Source: Tissierella_B sp964485455 (GTDB lineage: Bacteria > Bacillota > Clostridia > Tissierellales > Tissierellaceae). Taken from it: a stretch of 24,254 nt of DNA. Positions 7,295 through 15,386 of the stretch are shown piece after piece (position 1 is the stretch's first letter; every line of letters begins with the position of its first letter). The position numbers were made by a program, and so were the translations under genes. Under the pieces are notes generated by a model. That model saw only the letters and a list, made by a program, of their open reading frames with translations, did not search any database and was not told the DNA's origin. The stretch covers positions 1 through 24,254 of the forward strand of contig CAZAJU010000025.1 of the NCBI GenBank assembly GCA_964485455.1, read 5' to 3'.

Positions 7295-9701
7295 GATTTC
7301 CTCCCAATAGATGAGCTGTATCAGGACTGCAGGTTGTAAATATTACCTGATGCCTGGATGCAAATTCTCCAATAAGTCTTGCTGCTGTTTCTCGTCTATC
7401 TGGATCTAAATCCACTAGACAATCATCAAGAATTAAAAATCCCTTTCTACCATCAAGAATATACTCAAGTATAGAAAGCCTTAATGCTAATGCTACTGAA
7501 TCATAGGTCCCAGAGGATAATAGACTAAGGGGAATTACATTCTTGTTTTCCTTCTCAAGCCTTATGTTAAATTCATTATCAATATTTGATTCCCTATAGT
7601 TACCATTTGTTAAAACGATTAGGTATCTGGAAAAAGTATGGACCACAGGGACAAAGGAAGATTCATCCATACTAGCTTTTGTCTTCATATAGGTTTCCTT
7701 TATCTTTAAAAGCCTCTTTCCTTCTTGAAGCCTCTTGTTAAATAAGGCTTCCTCTAGCTTCAACTCCTCTGAAAGCTCTTCAAAGCTCAACTCAGGTAGA
7801 TTATTTTCAGCTTCAAAATGAAGCCTCTTTAATTCAGAAAGAGAATTTTGAAGACTATCATATTCATTTCTTGTGAAGGAAAGAATATTTCTAAAATCTT
7901 CTGCTGAATCATACTCTTCAGGTAGAAGTTTTAACTTATTAAGACTTTCCTGTACTGCTCTTTGTTCCATTTTTATATTTATGGTTCTATCAAATAGTCC
8001 ATCTAAATCACCATAGGTTTCAGTCCATTTTTCAATATTACTCTGTAGCACCTTTTTATCAGACATAAGCTCAAGATACTTTTTATTCAATAGGTTTACT
8101 TCTGCATCAATGACCTCGGACTCCCTGATATCTCCAAGTTCTCCAATTTCTTTTATCCTTTCTTCTATCTGTTCTATGCTAAACTCTCCTAATATTTCAG
8201 AGAACTGAGTTTTAAAAATCTCTGCTGATTTTTTAAGGTCTTCAAGTTTTTCCCTATTTAGCTTAGCTTCTTCAATATCTTCTACCTCAAGTTCCTTAAG
8301 GAGCTTTTCAATACTCATTTTATGCTTATTAAATTTGGTCCTAAGCTCTTTAAAATCCATATCACCAGATTTTATTTCTAGCTCAAATAATCCCTCAGCT
8401 TCCAGCTTTACATATCCATCACCACGAAAAACTTTTCCCTCTTCAAGCTGAACAGTATCATCAAATCCCTTAGTAATAAATAGCTTATTTTCCCCATTAA
8501 AATAATTAAACTGCCCTATTATTACACCGGCATTTAGCATAGCCTCTGTCTTTAGCATATTTGAATGATTATCATCAAGCTCTTTAATATGGTCCTTTGT
8601 AACTTCCCTAATACTATGGATTTCATTCTGGGCCTTATCTAGCTTAGCCTTCAGCTCTTTTGCCCTAGTAAGATTATGGGTCAACTCTTTTTTCTCTACT
8701 AAGGACTTTGCTTTATCCTTCTCTTCCTCCAGTTTCTTGAGTTCCTCTGTAAGAGAAATAAGCTCTTCATCTATCTGCTCAAGTCTCTGTTGATTTTTAG
8801 GCCATTCTATACTAACCTTCTTTAACATTTCCATATCCGAATCTAGCTTTTGAATCTGGGGTTCCAGTATAAGCCTCTGTGTAACATCATTCTCTAGCTT
8901 CTCCATCTGCTCCTTCTTCTCTTTGAGTTGAATAATTCTAGACTCAGTGGTTTTAAGCTTATTACAAATTTCATTGTAATTCTTTTCGCTTTCATTTGCT
9001 CTATCTATCTCAATCTTTAAGGATTCTTTCCTATAAAAGCTTTCTAAAATTTTTCCTACTCCAACCTTATATGGATTACTTATTCCCCTGTTATTCTCAG
9101 GGTAATTCTTATCAATATCCCAGTGACTATATAGGTCATTTAGCTTTAAATCTATAATTTCTTCAAGTTTTTCAAGAGAAACACCATCCAGCTCCATTAT
9201 AGCCTTCCTTAGAAGGGAACTAATCTCACTGGTTATCTCCTTATTGTGGATAATATCTTGAATCGCATCTTTTAAACTACTCTGTTTTGAAAAGAATATA
9301 TTACTATAAGTACTTTCTCCAAAAGAAAGTATCTCCTTAAGTATATCTTTAATAGAATCTTCACTTTTAATAATATCTAAATTCGGAGTTACGAGCTGAG
9401 ATAAAGCATCAGTTCCCCACTGTTTCTTGATTCTATACTCTCCATCTATATGGTAAAGTGTAACCTCTCCATCAATGGAATCCCCTGATGAAACGGGCAT
9501 AAAACGACTTCTAAAATTGATATCTTCTGAAGCTCTCCTCCCAATTTTGCTGGGTTTAAACAATACTGAGTGAATTCCTTCTACTATAGTGCTCTTTCCT
9601 GCTTCATTGGCTCCTAGAACCACATTCAAACCATCTTCAAAATCTATTTCTTGATCCTTAATACCAGCGAATCTCTTACAGGTGTATTTTTTTATAATCA
9701 T
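7281..9701 (-). CDS. SbcC/Rad50-like (YhaN-type) ATPase without zinc hook
   Basis: SMC-like ABC-type ATPase, expected to work with the adjacent SbcD-like nuclease on DNA ends. In the 806 residues: Walker A GANEAGKST at 30-38, Q-loop FSKQ near 137-140, coiled coil at about 220-385 and again about 449-690, signature LSSGTYD at 728-734, Walker B LILDD at 756-760, and a D-loop at DLDPDRRE. YhaN-type proteins also carry this LDDCLVD form. No CxxC zinc hook lies at the coiled-coil apex; a beta-rich, glycine-containing insert at about 390-448 occupies that place. It is shorter than B. subtilis YhaN. The start ATG overlaps the nuclease stop (ATGA), with SD GGAGGT inside the upstream gene, which indicates translational coupling. 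Confidence 0.85.
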   Translation of the reverse strand: MIIKKYTCKRFAGIKDQEIDFEDGLNVVLGANEAGKSTIVEGIHSVLFKPSKIGRRASEDINFRSRFMPVSSGDSIDGEVTLYHIDGEYRIKKQWGTDALSQLVTPNLDIIKSEDSIKDILKEILSFGESTYSNIFFSKQSSLKDAIQDIIHNKEITSEISSLLRKAIMELDGVSLEKLEEIIDLKLNDLYSHWDIDKNYPENNRGISNPYKVGVGKILESFYRKESLKIEIDRANESEKNYNEICNKLKTTESRIIQLKEKKEQMEKLENDVTQRLILEPQIQKLDSDMEMLKKVSIEWPKNQQRLEQIDEELISLTEELKKLEEEKDKAKSLVEKKELTHNLTRAKELKAKLDKAQNEIHSIREVTKDHIKELDDNHSNMLKTEAMLNAGVIIGQFNYFNGENKLFITKGFDDTVQLEEGKVFRGDGYVKLEAEGLFELEIKSGDMDFKELRTKFNKHKMSIEKLLKELEVEDIEEAKLNREKLEDLKKSAEIFKTQFSEILGEFSIEQIEERIKEIGELGDIRESEVIDAEVNLLNKKYLELMSDKKVLQSNIEKWTETYGDLDGLFDRTINIKMEQRAVQESLNKLKLLPEEYDSAEDFRNILSFTRNEYDSLQNSLSELKRLHFEAENNLPELSFEELSEELKLEEALFNKRLQEGKRLLKIKETYMKTKASMDESSFVPVVHTFSRYLIVLTNGNYRESNIDNEFNIRLEKENKNVIPLSLLSSGTYDSVALALRLSILEYILDGRKGFLILDDCLVDLDPDRRETAARLIGEFASRHQVIFTTCSPDTAHLLGGNLIEI

Positions 9702-10810
9702 TGTCTTACCTCCATAATCAATTCATAGGCCATTTGAAGAGTATCCTCATCATCAGAAAGAGACAATAATAGCTTTTGCGGAAATGACCTATCTAAAAAT
9801 TCCTGATGGATTTTATCGCTTGTAATCTGAATTTTTAAATCGTCATCCTCTATTAAAAGATATAAAACTTCTTTCTCTATAGACCTATAAATAGCTTGCC
9901 TATATTGGTAGACCTCTTGATTTACCCTACCTTTTAGATTTATACGAACTACCGATTTATTTGGATTATGAGAAGTTACTTCCTTGTTCATCCTGTCTAA
10001 ATCCTCAATATCCTTTATCTCATAGGTAATATCCTTAAATTTATAGGTTCCAGTAATAATTCTTCTTGCACTTACCTTCTTTTTATCTGAAACAGTTATC
10101 AACCAAGCATGTCCTTCATGTGTACAATCTAGTCCATCCGGCTCAGGAGTTCCTGGATTATATATTTTATCGCCAAAAACTTCAGCTTGAAATGGATATG
10201 TTATATGTGTGTGCCCAAGTAGCCATAAATCCAAAGGAATGCTATGAAGCTCATCCATACTCATATTATAGTAATTGTTATCTAGATCCGGTGAAACTCC
10301 ACCAAGAGCACCATGCCCAATACCTATGTTCAATTGAGATTCATCAAGAATTTCATCTTTGATCCATCCTATATTATTAGTGTTAGAATGTTTTTTATGA
10401 CAAGGTGCAGGGTAAATAACTATTTCAAGTCCGTAATCTCTAAGAGAATAAGGTTTTTCTTTATTTACACACAAAATTTTATCTGAAGCTATATTATTGA
10501 AAGCATTCCACAACTCAACCATATCATTATCATAATCATGGTTTCCAGGCATGATGATAATGCACTCCCCGTTGAATTCCTCTAGGGATTCTGCAACATT
10601 TTTTATACTTCTTTTATCTATTCCAATAATTCTATCAAATAGATCTCCAGCTATAACTAATAAATTGGCTTTTTCTTCATTAGCCAAATAAACCATATTC
10701 TTTAATGCATTTATTCTTCCTTCTTGTAATAAATCCCTGATATCATCAGGATATCCCTTAAACTTCATTCCTATATGTAAATCTGCAGTATGAAATATCT
10801 TTATATCCAT
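9698..10810 (-). CDS. SbcD/Mre11-like (YhaO-type) DNA exonuclease
   Basis: Calcineurin-fold metallophosphoesterase, likely the nuclease subunit of the pair with the downstream SbcC-like ATPase. The metal motifs are all present in the 370 residues: HTADLHIG at 7-14 (Asp10, His12), GDLFDR at 55-60, GNHD at 89-92, IGHGALGG at 164-171 and GHTH at 199-202. The C-terminal ~130 residues form the capping and ATPase-binding part. The ATG is preceded by AAAGG. In the 160-bp divergent gap, TATAAT hexamers on minus occur at 10885-10880 and 10892-10887, but neither has a convincing -35. Likely role: processing of double-strand breaks or hairpin DNA. Confidence 0.9.
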   Translation of the reverse strand: MDIKIFHTADLHIGMKFKGYPDDIRDLLQEGRINALKNMVYLANEEKANLLVIAGDLFDRIIGIDKRSIKNVAESLEEFNGECIIIMPGNHDYDNDMVELWNAFNNIASDKILCVNKEKPYSLRDYGLEIVIYPAPCHKKHSNTNNIGWIKDEILDESQLNIGIGHGALGGVSPDLDNNYYNMSMDELHSIPLDLWLLGHTHITYPFQAEVFGDKIYNPGTPEPDGLDCTHEGHAWLITVSDKKKVSARRIITGTYKFKDITYEIKDIEDLDRMNKEVTSHNPNKSVVRINLKGRVNQEVYQYRQAIYRSIEKEVLYLLIEDDDLKIQITSDKIHQEFLDRSFPQKLLLSLSDDEDTLQMAYELIMEVRQ

Positions 10811-10906
10811 ATTTATCCTTTAGCTCCTTCAATTTTCTTCTTACTTTAAGTCAAAAGCTTAATAATCTGCATTTACTTTATTATACATTATATTGGCTAT
10901 GTTTCG

Positions 10907-10935
10907 TTGATTTTAATATTATTTTAAACTATAAT
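10907..10935 (+). promoter_or_regulatory. Promoter of the GldA-like dehydrogenase gene
   Basis: -35 TTGATT at 10907-10912 and -10 TATAAT at 10930-10935 with an exact 17-bp spacer. The expected start is near 10942, giving a leader of about 48 nt to the TTG start. Confidence 0.75.
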
Positions 10936-10976
10936 TAAATGAAATAAGTAAAAATTTTAAAAACTTAGTTTACTAT

Positions 10977-10982
10977 GAGGAG
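10977..10982 (+). promoter_or_regulatory. Shine-Dalgarno implying a TTG start
   Basis: GAGGAG lies 7 bases before TTG at 10990. The upstream in-frame ATG at 10975 overlaps this SD and has no SD of its own, so the TTG is the better start. Confidence 0.7.
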
Positions 10983-10989
10983 TGTTAAT

Positions 10990-12057
10990 TTGGAAATAGT
11001 TACTTTACCTAAATACGTAATTGGTCAGGATGCCTTTAATGCTATACCTTCAGCTATAATGCACTATGGTAAAAATCTTCAAATAATTGGTGGTAAGACG
11101 GGGATTGAATCTAGTATAAATGCCTTAGAGAAAGCTCTAGACAATTCTGGGATCAAGCTCTTGGAACCTTTATGGTATGGCGGGGAATGTAGTGATGAAA
11201 ATATAGAATCCTTGATAAAGAAGTTGGAAGCAAATGGCGCTGAAATCATTGCTGGGGTAGGTGGAGGAAAGGCTATAGATACGGCAAAGGCTGTTGCAAA
11301 TAAATTAGGTCTTCCAATAATCACCATACCAACTATAGCTTCAACTTGTGCAGGAACCAGTAGATTATCGGTAGTATATCATATGAATCATAAGTTTTCT
11401 AGATTTATTCACTTTGATGCTCCTCCAATATGCTGTTTCATAAACAGTGAAATTATTGCAAATGCAAGTGTAGAGTATTTCCGTGCAGGTATGGGGGATA
11501 CCTTGGCTAAGTACTATGAATGCAGCTTTGCCACTAGAGGAGATAGCTTAAACTATACTAATGGTCTTGGAAGAACCATTAGCCATATGTGTGCAGAGCC
11601 ATTGTTTGAACATGGAAGAAAAGCTCTTAAAGACTGTAAAGACAATAAAATAACGGAATCCTTGGAGCAAATAATCCTTGCTATAATTGTGAATACAGGC
11701 CTAGTTTCCATATTGGTAGATGAGGATTATAATGGTGCAGTAGCTCATTCCTTATTCTATGGACTTACAACTCTTCCTCATATTGAAGAGAAGTATCTCC
11801 ATGGCGATGTTGTATCCTTTGGAATTCTGGTTCAGCTTGCAATAGATAAGAATTTCGATGAAGTATTAAAGGTAAGAAGCTTCTTAAAGGACATTGGATG
11901 TCCTACAAAACTTATGGATATCGAGGTAGAGCTTAACAAAGAGTCTCTTTCAAAGGTACTTATTGAAACCGTAAAAGGACCAGATATGAAGAAAATCCCA
12001 TATAAAATTGATGAAGATATGGTATTCGATGCCTTATCCTATCTAGAAAACTTATAA
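10990..12057 (+). CDS. Iron-containing alcohol dehydrogenase, glycerol-dehydrogenase-like
   Basis: NAD(P)-dependent polyol/alcohol dehydrogenase of the GldA-type Fe/Zn group. Numbered from the longer ATG form (360 residues): nucleotide motif GVGGGKAIDTAKA at 94-106, PT-ASTCA at 119-126, and metal ligands Asp175 (GMGDTLAKYYE), His258 (GAVAHS) and His276 (HGDVVSFG), all matching glycerol dehydrogenase. Starting at TTG 10990 removes five residues. The exact substrate (glycerol, another polyol, or sn-glycerol-1-phosphate-like compounds) cannot be told; the gene stands alone without dha or glp neighbours. It has a good promoter upstream and a strong terminator directly after the stop, so it is a single-gene transcript. 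Confidence 0.88.
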   Translation: MEIVTLPKYVIGQDAFNAIPSAIMHYGKNLQIIGGKTGIESSINALEKALDNSGIKLLEPLWYGGECSDENIESLIKKLEANGAEIIAGVGGGKAIDTAKAVANKLGLPIITIPTIASTCAGTSRLSVVYHMNHKFSRFIHFDAPPICCFINSEIIANASVEYFRAGMGDTLAKYYECSFATRGDSLNYTNGLGRTISHMCAEPLFEHGRKALKDCKDNKITESLEQIILAIIVNTGLVSILVDEDYNGAVAHSLFYGLTTLPHIEEKYLHGDVVSFGILVQLAIDKNFDEVLKVRSFLKDIGCPTKLMDIEVELNKESLSKVLIETVKGPDMKKIPYKIDEDMVFDALSYLENL

Positions 12058-12086
12058 CGAGGTGGATTTTTATTCACCTCGTTTTT
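12056..12086 (+). terminator. Terminator of the GldA-like gene
   Basis: AACGAGGTG(GA) pairs with (TT)CACCTCGTT (12056-12066 with 12073-12083), followed by TTT to 12086. The stem starts at the end of the stop codon. Its A/T-rich left flank could also serve the convergent minus-strand gene ending at 12099. Confidence 0.9.
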
Positions 12087-12098
12087 ACTGGATAGAAA

Positions 12099-13103
12099 TT
12101 ACTGAAAAGTTATTCCAAACTCTTGAAGCTTATGCTCGCTGCCAATCCATACTGGAGCTCCTCTATTTACCATATCAAATAGATATTCTACATCTTCATT
12201 ATACATTCTAATACAGCCCATGGAAATATATCTACCTATACTGTAATAGGCTGCATTCCCATGTATTCCATACTGACCTCCATCACCTATATTCAATCCC
12301 ATCCATCTCTTACCTAGGGGATTATTAGGTTCTCCACCTTTAACAGGTTCGTATTTACCTGCTCCTCCCCATGCTGGATTTACAACCTTCACAGCTATTG
12401 AAAACTTACCCTCTGGGGTATCGAGTTGAGTTTTTCCTGTGGCAACATTATACTTACCCTTTACTTCCTGACTATTTAGAAAATATAGGGTATTGCTGCT
12501 CTTATTGATAAATATCCATTGCCCCTTAGGAACTTGAGATGAGAAATATGGCTTTCTTTCACTAATATTTATCCCATTTAATATCATATCTTCATTTATC
12601 TTATTAAATGTTGCAGCACCAACGATTCCATCTGCCACTAGACCGTTATCTTTTTGATACCTAATAACAGCTTCCTTTAGAATGGAATCAAAATTATAAC
12701 CGTAAGGCATATCTGTATATCCCTTTATATGCATAAACTTTTTTAGCTTTAAAACATCTTCACTATAGATATCCTGCATTAAACTAAGCTTATAATTTTT
12801 AAACAGATTAATATCTTTAGAAATTTGATTTTGATCTATAGGAGAATATTCCAATGGAGCCTCTATATTCTGTGTGTCAACTGGTGTATCAATTGGGGGA
12901 TTTACAATAGATGGTTCTTCAATTTCGGGTTCCTCCAGATTTGGTTCTTTTTCTATGTTTTCTTCATATATATAATCCGAATTTTTATTAGAATATAATT
13001 CTTGTACTTCTTTTACCTGATTATAATATACAGTACTGCTATTGTTTGTAGGTAGGGATGCTATAATTGTTGCAGTTAATAATAAAACCTTATAAATAGT
13101 CAT
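12099..13103 (-). CDS. Secreted L,D-transpeptidase with peptidoglycan-binding domain
   Basis: Cell-wall enzyme forming 3-3 peptide cross-links. In the 334 residues: hydrophobic N-terminal segment at about 4-17 (signal or membrane anchor), an acidic, proline-rich linker at about 47-88 (EEPEIEEP and similar), a PG_binding_1-type domain at about 115-172 (RYQKDNGLVADGIVGAAT), and a YkuD catalytic domain at about 195-322 with HGN at 281-283 and SMGCIRM at 294-300 (nucleophile Cys297). The linker probably spans part of the wall. SD AAGGAGG precedes the ATG. Upstream at 13176-13201 a hairpin separates it from the CBS gene, so it may have its own promoter, though I could not define one. Confidence 0.92.
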   Translation of the reverse strand: MTIYKVLLLTATIIASLPTNNSSTVYYNQVKEVQELYSNKNSDYIYEENIEKEPNLEEPEIEEPSIVNPPIDTPVDTQNIEAPLEYSPIDQNQISKDINLFKNYKLSLMQDIYSEDVLKLKKFMHIKGYTDMPYGYNFDSILKEAVIRYQKDNGLVADGIVGAATFNKINEDMILNGINISERKPYFSSQVPKGQWIFINKSSNTLYFLNSQEVKGKYNVATGKTQLDTPEGKFSIAVKVVNPAWGGAGKYEPVKGGEPNNPLGKRWMGLNIGDGGQYGIHGNAAYYSIGRYISMGCIRMYNEDVEYLFDMVNRGAPVWIGSEHKLQEFGITFQ

Positions 13104-13175
13104 TACAATCCTCCTTCCTTGTTATGTATATTTGAGAGCTAGAAGAAAGATTACTAAAAAACTCAATATTTTTAA

Positions 13176-13201
13176 AGGCTTGATGTTACTTCATCAAGCC
13201 T
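13176..13201 (-). terminator. Hairpin after the CBS gene, possible weak terminator
   Basis: AGGCTTGATG pairs with CATCAAGCCT (10 bp, loop of 6). On the minus strand it is followed by TTTAAAAATATT, a poor U-tract. It lies 93 bp after the CBS-gene stop and 73 bp before the transpeptidase start. The rest of this 190-bp gap shows nothing recognisable. Confidence 0.5.
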
Positions 13202-13293
13202 CTTAGCCTTTCTTTCTCTTCTTTTAAACAAGTATATGTTCCAATAGGGTTTCTTTTAATGCAGATATAAATATAGACCTTGCTTACTAGAAT

Positions 13294-13764
13294 TTAATAT
13301 CCCAAAATAGATAAATGATTATCGGAAGCAATTGATTTAAATCTGTTTTTTTCACCTTTACATTTAAAAAGGGCATCAGAACAATAGTTAATTATATCAC
13401 TTCTTTTAATAATTCCTATAAATGTTCCTTCATCATCTACAACTGGAACGAAATTTTGACTCTTAGCTAGATTTATTAAATCATCAATATTTGAATTAAT
13501 AGAGACTGTCTTACTATTGGTATATCTATGGACGTCTTCTATTGATATGGCGCTGGTATCTTCAATTTGTAATCCAGGGGTATTTTTTAACTTCCACAAG
13601 AGGTCACCTTCAGTTATTGTCCCTACATATTTTCCATCGTTATCCAGTAAAGGTAGGGCTGTATAGGTATTAGACTCCATTTTTTCAAGAACTTGGGCCA
13701 TGGTTTCATCAGTAGTAAGGTAAACTATATTTCTTTTTGGTGTTAAGAAAAATGCAATATTCAT
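13294..13764 (-). CDS. Two-CBS-domain protein
   Basis: A stand-alone pair of CBS motifs (156 residues): the first at about 1-70 with TALPLLDNDGKYVGTITEGD, the second at about 76-140 with FVPVVDDEGTFIGIIKRSD. Such Bateman modules bind adenine nucleotides or related ligands and regulate partner proteins; here no catalytic domain is fused and the partner is unknown. The C-terminal ~15 residues are basic then neutral, with no membrane segment. SD AAAGGAG is present. It lies 85 bp downstream of the glycosyltransferase on the same strand and may be co-transcribed with it. Confidence 0.9.
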   Translation of the reverse strand: MNIAFFLTPKRNIVYLTTDETMAQVLEKMESNTYTALPLLDNDGKYVGTITEGDLLWKLKNTPGLQIEDTSAISIEDVHRYTNSKTVSINSNIDDLINLAKSQNFVPVVDDEGTFIGIIKRSDIINYCSDALFKCKGEKNRFKSIASDNHLSILGY

Positions 13765-13849
13765 TTGGACTCCTTTCTAAAGATTAATTTTTGACCTCAT
13801 TATTTATCTAAGTTGTTTTAGATACAACAATAATAAAGGAACAAATAAA

Positions 13850-15028
13850 CTATGAAACCTTAACAATTGAGCTTATTGTATCTAATAAATACTCATATTG
13901 CTCTTCTATAGATTCAGCAAATCTCATAGCTGAAAATTTATCTGTTGAGCTTATTGCATTAATTGACAATTTATGTCTTTTACTATCATCTATTAATAAA
14001 CTATCGATAAATCCGATAAATTCCTCTTTAGTGTCATAGGTATACCCGTTATAGTCATTTATAACTACACCATCTAGACATCTATCCTTCCTTGCAACAA
14101 CTGGAAGTCCTGAAGCAAGAGCTTCAATGTAAGTGAGCCCTTGGGTTTCGCTTTGTGATGCACTAACAAAAACATCCCCTATCTGATAATATAATCCAAT
14201 AACATCCCATGGTCTCTCACCTGTAAATATGGTATTTTGATTTATCTTAAGTTTTTCTGCTAACTCCTGAAGATTTTCCCTGTCAGGTCCATCTCCAACA
14301 ATTACAAACTTAGTATTTAATCTTTTATTGAGATAAGAACTCAGATTGTTCATTACCTCATGGATGTGCTTCTCCTCAGACAATCTTCCAAGATATAGAA
14401 TCACCTTTTCATCAGGTTTTAGGCCTATTTGTTTTTTAGCATTCTCAATATCCTCTACACTATACTTTTGTCTAGAATACTTGTCCAAGCTAATTCCTGA
14501 TGGAACCGTTACGATTTTCTTAATCACATTATAAGAATATAAAAGGTCTTTTACCTTATCAGTTGGAACAACCACCATATCAGCGGAATTACAGAAATTT
14601 TCACTTAACTTTCTTGCAGCTGATTTTGCTATAGTATCTAATGGTCCAAATTTCACAAAATAGTGTGTATAATCCTCATAAATAGTATGATAAGTATGAA
14701 TATGAGGTATATTTAGATATCTAGCCATAGAACGACCGAAAATTCCAAGTGAAAATTCAGTATGGGTATGAATTATATCTAAACCTAGTTTTTTAATTCT
14801 TTTTGCAAGTTTAGGATGGTATACCATTCCTATTCGTCGTGAACTTTTAAATGGCAAACTCTTTACCCTAAATACACCTCTTTCATTCTTACTTGCCTTA
14901 GGGTCCGTTGTAGTAAAGACATATACCTTATGTCCAAGCTTTTCTAGATTTTCCTTCAACATCAATACTGAAGTTGCTACCCCATTTATCTGAGGATAAT
15001 AGGTATCTGTAAATAATCCAATTCTCAT
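13850..15028 (-). CDS. GT4 glycosyltransferase, diacylglycerol-glucosyltransferase-like
   Basis: Retaining GT-B glycosyltransferase of family 4, probably acting at the inner membrane face on a lipid acceptor. In the 392 residues: N-terminal FTDTYYPQINGVATS at 6-20, typical of diacylglycerol glucosyltransferases and related enzymes; HTHTEFSLG at 87-95; donor-binding GRLSEEK at 214-220; and the EX7E motif with Glu294 and Glu302 in SETQGLTYIEA. Basic patches such as KSSRR at 61-65 suit membrane association. SD AGAGGAG at 15034-15040. The dispersed repeat (15059-15252) sits directly upstream. Whether it makes glucosyl-diacylglycerol or another glycolipid is inferred from the N-terminal motif only. 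Confidence 0.85.
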   Translation of the reverse strand: MRIGLFTDTYYPQINGVATSVLMLKENLEKLGHKVYVFTTTDPKASKNERGVFRVKSLPFKSSRRIGMVYHPKLAKRIKKLGLDIIHTHTEFSLGIFGRSMARYLNIPHIHTYHTIYEDYTHYFVKFGPLDTIAKSAARKLSENFCNSADMVVVPTDKVKDLLYSYNVIKKIVTVPSGISLDKYSRQKYSVEDIENAKKQIGLKPDEKVILYLGRLSEEKHIHEVMNNLSSYLNKRLNTKFVIVGDGPDRENLQELAEKLKINQNTIFTGERPWDVIGLYYQIGDVFVSASQSETQGLTYIEALASGLPVVARKDRCLDGVVINDYNGYTYDTKEEFIGFIDSLLIDDSKRHKLSINAISSTDKFSAMRFAESIEEQYEYLLDTISSIVKVS

Positions 15029-15058
15029 TTTTGCTCCTCTTTCAATTTAGATAAATTA

Positions 15059-15252
15059 TTTAAGCATCGATGAAACTGCTTGCAGGCAACTCAAACACCG
15101 CTGAAACAAGGTTAGTGATTTAGGCATAAACAGTCTTGTAAAACAAGACATCAAATCGCAGCAACGATGCTTGCATCGTTTAGGCACCCACCTTTTGTAG
15201 AATAATGAACCCCAGTTGCTTATAGAAGCGGGGGACATTTCATCTTGTTATA
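15059..15252. repeat. Dispersed structured repeat, long copy
   Basis: Long version of the element at 1104-1226. It keeps the shared end blocks and adds two segments. Hairpins: GTGATTT/AAATCGC (15115-15121 with 15153-15159), which encloses GTCTTGT/ACAAGAC (15133-15139 with 15143-15149, loop AAA), and AACGATGC/GCATCGTT (15163-15170 with 15173-15180). An earlier CTTG-CAG / CTG...CAAG pairing is also conserved in both copies. A minus-strand ORF of 60 codons (15056-15238) runs through it but has no SD and is disrupted in the short copy, so I do not call it a gene. The element ends about 30 bp before the glycosyltransferase start and would be inside its 5' leader if transcribed from upstream. Confidence 0.8.
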
Positions 15253-15386
15253 GTCTTTGAAAGCAATTCCTATTAAAAATTTCTAATTATCTTCATCGGT
15301 TATTCTAAACAATTTTTATGAACTCTTTATTAATTATATATGAACAAATTATAAATTATTACCTGATAAATATATATATCATAATC
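15253..15386. other. Intergenic remainder with no recognisable feature
   Basis: AT-rich sequence between the long repeat copy and the stop of the beta-propeller gene. I see no ORF, no clear terminator after the propeller gene and no convincing promoter for the glycosyltransferase. A TATAAC at 15252-15247 (minus) at the repeat edge has no matching -35. Confidence 0.6.

Noticed and set aside
10066..10362. Plus-strand ORF of 98 codons
   Set aside because: Entirely antisense to the SbcD-like gene over its conserved metal motifs; the product is His/Tyr-rich shadow sequence.
15056..15238. 60-codon minus-strand ORF across the long repeat copy
   Set aside because: No SD, odd composition, and it is the translation of a structured repeat; the short copy lacks internal segments and does not keep the frame.
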